The translations under genes and the position numbers were made by a program. Below are positions 63,738-64,000 of a stretch of 64,000 nt of DNA, piece after piece. How positions within the stretch are numbered: the stretch's first letter is position 1; each line of letters opens with the position of its first letter. Source of the stretch: Bowmanella dokdonensis (lineage in GTDB: Bacteria > Pseudomonadota > Gammaproteobacteria > Enterobacterales > Alteromonadaceae); the NCBI RefSeq assembly GCF_017254865.1, contig NZ_JAFKCV010000012.1, forward strand, positions 52,687-116,686, in the 5' to 3' direction. The notes under the pieces are model-generated. The model was not told the DNA's origin, made no database searches, and saw only the letters and a list, made by a program, of their open reading frames with translations.

Positions 63738-63876
63738 GTCCATGATCGATCACGATAAATTCCGGAGCTTGGTCACCCAACTCTATGCCACGGTCAATGA
63801 GTTGGAGGCCATGTTCCCAGGTAGGCACTTTACTCCCGATGGTCACATGGTTGGTAGTTTGGGTGAATGCCTGTGA
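63736..63876 (+). pseudogene. DUF6998-like gene, truncated by an IS element
   Basis: The 46-codon reading frame starts MSMIDHDKFRSLVTQLYATV and continues to MFPGRHFTPDGHMVGSLGEC, matching the N-terminal part of DUF6998-type proteins, whose family sequence goes on as GSxGEVLAA. Here it runs into the end of an IS3-family element at about 63874 (TGACC) and meets a stop. Its start ATG overlaps the GTTAAATG core site, so it would be the next cassette gene. Confidence 0.6.
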
Positions 63877-64000
63877 CCTTTCCCCGAGATTAGTACCAAT
63901 CCCTCAATGAGATTTTCCTGCTTAAGCTGCCTGTTTTGCATACTCAACAGGCGACATGTAATTCAGTGAGCTATGCGGGCGAACATGGTTGTAATGCTCG
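63874..64000 (-). mobile_element. IS3-family insertion sequence, one end (continues beyond window)
   Basis: The element seems to start with TGACCTTTCCCCGAGATTAG (63874 onward) as terminal inverted repeat and interrupts the DUF6998-like gene. The minus strand holds the C-terminus of the transposase. The other end and the target duplication lie outside the window. Confidence 0.75.
63922..64000 (-). CDS. IS3-family transposase, C-terminal end (partial)
   Basis: The last 25 residues before the TAA (63924-63922) read EHYNHVRPHSSLNYMSPVEY then AKQAA. This is the typical end of the OrfB integrase-core transposase of IS3-family elements, where YN-x-x-RPHSSL lies shortly after the catalytic glutamate. 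The rest of the gene is beyond the right edge. Confidence 0.85.
   Translation of the reverse strand, partial: EHYNHVRPHSSLNYMSPVEYAKQAA

Noticed and set aside
57294..64000. Prophage or conjugative element
   Set aside because: There are no phage structural, replication, integrase or transfer genes, only repeats, IS remnants and single cargo-type genes.
1..64000. tRNA or rRNA genes
   Set aside because: No cloverleaf with a TTCRANNC-type arm or rRNA-like stretch was recognised by eye; a tRNAscan search was not possible here.

Overview
The window is a chromosomal segment from a marine-type gammaproteobacterium, most likely of the order Alteromonadales. The evidence is the gltA / sdhCDAB-sucABCD layout, a VolA-type lipoprotein lipase, a CrbS/CrbR pair, a liuRABCDE leucine operon, and protein sequences close to Shewanella/Alteromonas relatives. 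The genus cannot be fixed from the sequence alone.

Bases 1-11,200 are the TCA core. gltA (partial, leftward) diverges from sdhCDAB-sucAB-sucCD, and SucB carries two lipoyl domains. From 11.2 to 26.8 kb lie mostly housekeeping genes: an EAL phosphodiesterase with a decayed GGDEF domain, a DUF3307/SatD pair with a palindromic operator region, glnS, yciK, a VolA-like lipase with a FadR-like box, sohB, a dicarboxylate symporter, an Ig-like lipoprotein and astB. topA follows at 27.4 kb.

From 30.1 to 36.1 kb a leftward operon encodes a GntP-type permease, a secreted MetX-like esterase, a secreted polyhydroxybutyrate depolymerase, 3-hydroxybutyrate dehydrogenase and an acyl-CoA ligase. Together these can break down external PHB, take up 3-hydroxybutyrate and send it to acetyl-CoA and the TCA genes at the left. 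A TonB receptor diverges from this operon and is followed by a CrbR/CrbS acetate-switch pair. A hypothetical gene and a chemoreceptor come next, then liuEDCBAR for leucine breakdown and a divergent acetyl-CoA acetyltransferase. At 54-57 kb a small ArsR-controlled locus holds a YciI-like protein, an ArsP-type permease and a eukaryotic-type glutathione synthetase.

From 57.3 kb to the end the DNA is accessory: repeat-rich, in parts AT-rich, with all recognisable intact genes rightward. It holds a DUF4336 protein, a Fic protein with a self-inhibitory motif, a small membrane-anchored protein, a 5'-truncated RAYT transposase with REP-like hairpins, a HEPN-like protein, and a DUF6998 gene cut by an IS3-family element. 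The HEPN gene is bounded by complementary core sites (GTTAGGGC and GCCCTAAC, the latter containing the stop codon), as in integron gene cassettes. Arrays of 7-bp repeats sit directly behind stop codons at several places and are the most striking non-coding signal.
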